The notes beneath the pieces are model-generated. The model had not been told where the DNA came from, ran no database searches, and was given only the letters and a program-made list of their open reading frames with translations. A DNA stretch of 7,441 nucleotides from Acetobacteraceae bacterium. GTDB taxonomy: Bacteria > Pseudomonadota > Alphaproteobacteria > Acetobacterales > Acetobacteraceae. This document shows, one piece after another, positions 6,039 through 7,441 of the stretch. Both the position numbers and the translations under genes were made by a program. The stretch is taken from NCBI GenBank assembly GCA_947446625.1, contig CANFIE010000194.1:1-7441 (forward strand). Reading direction: 5' to 3'. Positions within the stretch are counted from its first letter, which is position 1; every line of letters begins with the position of its first letter.

Positions 6039-7373
6039 CTATTTCAACTCGGTTGCCAGCCCGGTGTGCACAGCCCCGGCCCGAAAGGCCTCGCTGCCCA
6101 GCACGCGCTGGATGAAGGCGATGTTGGTCTTGATCCCCTGCACCTCAAACCCCGCCAGCGCCTCGCTCAGCTGGGCAATGGCGCCATCCCGCGTCGGCGC
6201 ATGGGCAATCACCTTGGCCAGCAGCGGGTCGTAATGCGGCGTTACCGCCATGCCTTCGCGGTAGCCGGTTTCCACCCGCAGCGCGGCGCTTTCCGCCGGC
6301 GGCCGAAAGCGGTTCAGCGGCCCCGGTGAGGGCAGGAAGCGCACCGGATCCTCGGCATAAACCCGCGCCTCAATGGCGTGGCCCTGCACGCTGATCTCGG
6401 CGGGCAGCACCGTGTCCAGCGTCTCGCCCGCCGCCACCCGCACCATCGCCGCCACCAGGTCCACGCCGGTTACCATCTCGGTCACCGCATGCTCCACCTG
6501 CAGCCGCGTATTCATCTCCAAAAAGCTGAACTGCCCATCGGCGCCCAGCAGCATCTCCACCGTGCCGATATTGTCGTAGCCCAGCTGCGCCAATATCGCC
6601 GCCGCCTCCGCCGCCATGGCCGGCGCCTTGCCCACGCCGGGGGCAGGGGCCTCCTCAATCACCTTCTGGTGCCGGCGCTGCACGCTGCAATCGCGCTCAA
6701 ACAAATGCCGCACATTGCCGTGCCGGTCGCCCAGCATCTGAAACTCCACATGCCGTGGCCGTTCCATCAACTTTTCCAGATACACCTGCGCGTTGGAAAA
6801 ACTGCGCGACGCCATCGCCCGGCTGCGTTCCACCGCCGCCAGCAGCGCGGTTTCATCCGCCGCCGCCAGCATGCCAATGCCGCCACCGCCCGCCGCGGGC
6901 TTGATCAGCACCGGGTAGCCAATCCGCGCCGCCGCCGCCGCCACCTCGGCCGGCTCGGCGCCCAGCAAGCCGCTGCCGGCGGCCATTGGCATGCCATGCT
7001 TCGCCATCAGCGCCCGGGCGGCGGTCTTCTCGCCCATCGCCTCAATCCAGCGTGGCGAGGGCCCGATGAAGACCAGCCCCGCCGCCTCCACCCGCCGGGC
7101 AAAGCCGGCATTCTCGGAAAGAAAGCCATAGCCCGGATGCAGCGCATCGGCGCCGCATTGCGCCGCCACCTCCAGCAACCGGTCCTGGTTCAGGTAGCTG
7201 TCCCGCGCCGGGGCAGGGCCGATGGCATAGGCCTCGTCAGCCGCCGCCACGTAGTCAGCCGCCGCATCCGCCTCGGAATACACCGCCACGCTGCGCACGC
7301 CCAACAGCCGCAGCGCGCGCACCACGCGCGCCGCCACCGCGCCCCGATTGGCGACCAGTACCTTGTTGAACAT
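6039..7373 (-). CDS. Biotin carboxylase subunit (AccC-like) of an acyl-CoA or acetyl-CoA carboxylase
   Basis: This 444-aa protein matches the length of E. coli AccC (449 aa) and has its three parts: an N-terminal domain with HPGYGFLSEN (79-88), an ATP-grasp domain, and a C-terminal domain with RVYAEDP (337-343). Catalytic and ATP-binding residues align: Lys116, Lys158, the glycine loop GGGGIGM (162-168), His208, Lys237 in RRHQKVIEEAP, and EMNTRLQVEH (286-295) with Glu286, Asn288, Arg290 and Glu294. It uses ATP and bicarbonate to carboxylate biotin on the carrier protein. Two positions differ from the usual pattern: NRGAVA replaces NRGEIA at 9-14, and Ile166 replaces the Arg or Lys common in the glycine loop. 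No carrier domain is fused; it is encoded separately just downstream. The start codon overlaps the upstream stop as TGATG, which implies coupling. Whether it serves fatty-acid synthesis or acyl-CoA catabolism is open, but a peripheral acyl-CoA carboxylase seems more likely given the short carrier. Confidence 0.94.
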   Translation of the reverse strand: MFNKVLVANRGAVAARVVRALRLLGVRSVAVYSEADAAADYVAAADEAYAIGPAPARDSYLNQDRLLEVAAQCGADALHPGYGFLSENAGFARRVEAAGLVFIGPSPRWIEAMGEKTAARALMAKHGMPMAAGSGLLGAEPAEVAAAAARIGYPVLIKPAAGGGGIGMLAAADETALLAAVERSRAMASRSFSNAQVYLEKLMERPRHVEFQMLGDRHGNVRHLFERDCSVQRRHQKVIEEAPAPGVGKAPAMAAEAAAILAQLGYDNIGTVEMLLGADGQFSFLEMNTRLQVEHAVTEMVTGVDLVAAMVRVAAGETLDTVLPAEISVQGHAIEARVYAEDPVRFLPSPGPLNRFRPPAESAALRVETGYREGMAVTPHYDPLLAKVIAHAPTRDGAIAQLSEALAGFEVQGIKTNIAFIQRVLGSEAFRAGAVHTGLATELK

Positions 7374-7441
7374 CAGCCTTCCGCGAGGAACGCAATGGCC
7401 GCCGCCACGCCGCCCGGCGTATGCGGCATCTTCGTCACCTG
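7373..7441 (-). CDS. C-terminal tail of an unidentified gene upstream of the biotin carboxylase (partial)
   Basis: The last 22 codons and stop of a gene entering from the right edge are visible, ending MPHTPGGVAAAIAFLAEG. The TGA overlaps the biotin carboxylase ATG by one base (TGATG), so the frame is probably real and in the same operon. The fragment is too short to assign to a family. A carboxyltransferase or a LamB/YcsF (5-oxoprolinase subunit A) type protein would fit the neighbourhood, but the sequence itself does not establish either. Confidence 0.55.
   Translation of the reverse strand, partial: QVTKMPHTPGGVAAAIAFLAEG

Overview
This is a GC-rich, gene-dense 7.4-kb stretch of bacterial chromosome. 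The gene set looks like an environmental, metabolically versatile proteobacterium: a Bug/TctC-type solute receptor, a lactonase-like metallo-beta-lactamase, an OYE/Fe-S/FAD reductase and a split acyl-CoA carboxylase. The protein styles fit an alphaproteobacterium, perhaps Acetobacteraceae, but no rRNA or marker gene is present, so the taxonomy is inference. I see no tRNA, rRNA, insertion sequence, phage gene or CRISPR array, and no gene-free stretch longer than about 140 bases.

Layout. (1) Positions 1-3568, minus strand: a tightly packed operon read right to left. It encodes a carboxymuconolactone decarboxylase (CMD) family protein, a 3-hydroxyisobutyrate-dehydrogenase-like enzyme, a 652-aa OYE/4Fe-4S/FAD oxidoreductase, and the N-terminal third of a metallo-beta-lactamase-fold lactonase cut by the window edge. 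Gaps are 4, 6 and 2 bases. (2) Positions 3569-3709: a divergent intergenic region with two candidate regulatory elements and a ribosome binding site for each outward gene. (3) Positions 3710-5667, plus strand: a zinc-free MDR-family NADP-dependent oxidoreductase overlapping by four bases (ATGA) a Bug-family periplasmic receptor. (4) Positions 5668-5804: a convergent intergenic region made mostly of palindromes. (5) Positions 5805-7441, minus strand: a free-standing 73-aa biotin carrier, a biotin carboxylase, and the last 22 codons of an upstream gene whose stop overlaps the carboxylase start.

How it may work together. The two divergent units around 3570-3710 read as one catabolic locus. The Bug receptor would capture an organic acid. 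The MDR and OYE enzymes would reduce conjugated double bonds. The CMD protein and the lactonase could decarboxylate and open a lactone, and the dehydrogenase would oxidise or reduce a hydroxy-acid or semialdehyde. The substrate cannot be read from the sequence. The carboxylase pair is probably a separate unit, because it converges on the receptor gene and lies behind strong hairpins. Nothing here is clearly a new kind of system. The most interesting points are the CMD-plus-metallolactonase pairing, the OYE-type His/Asn pair in the long Fe-S reductase, and the palindrome cluster.
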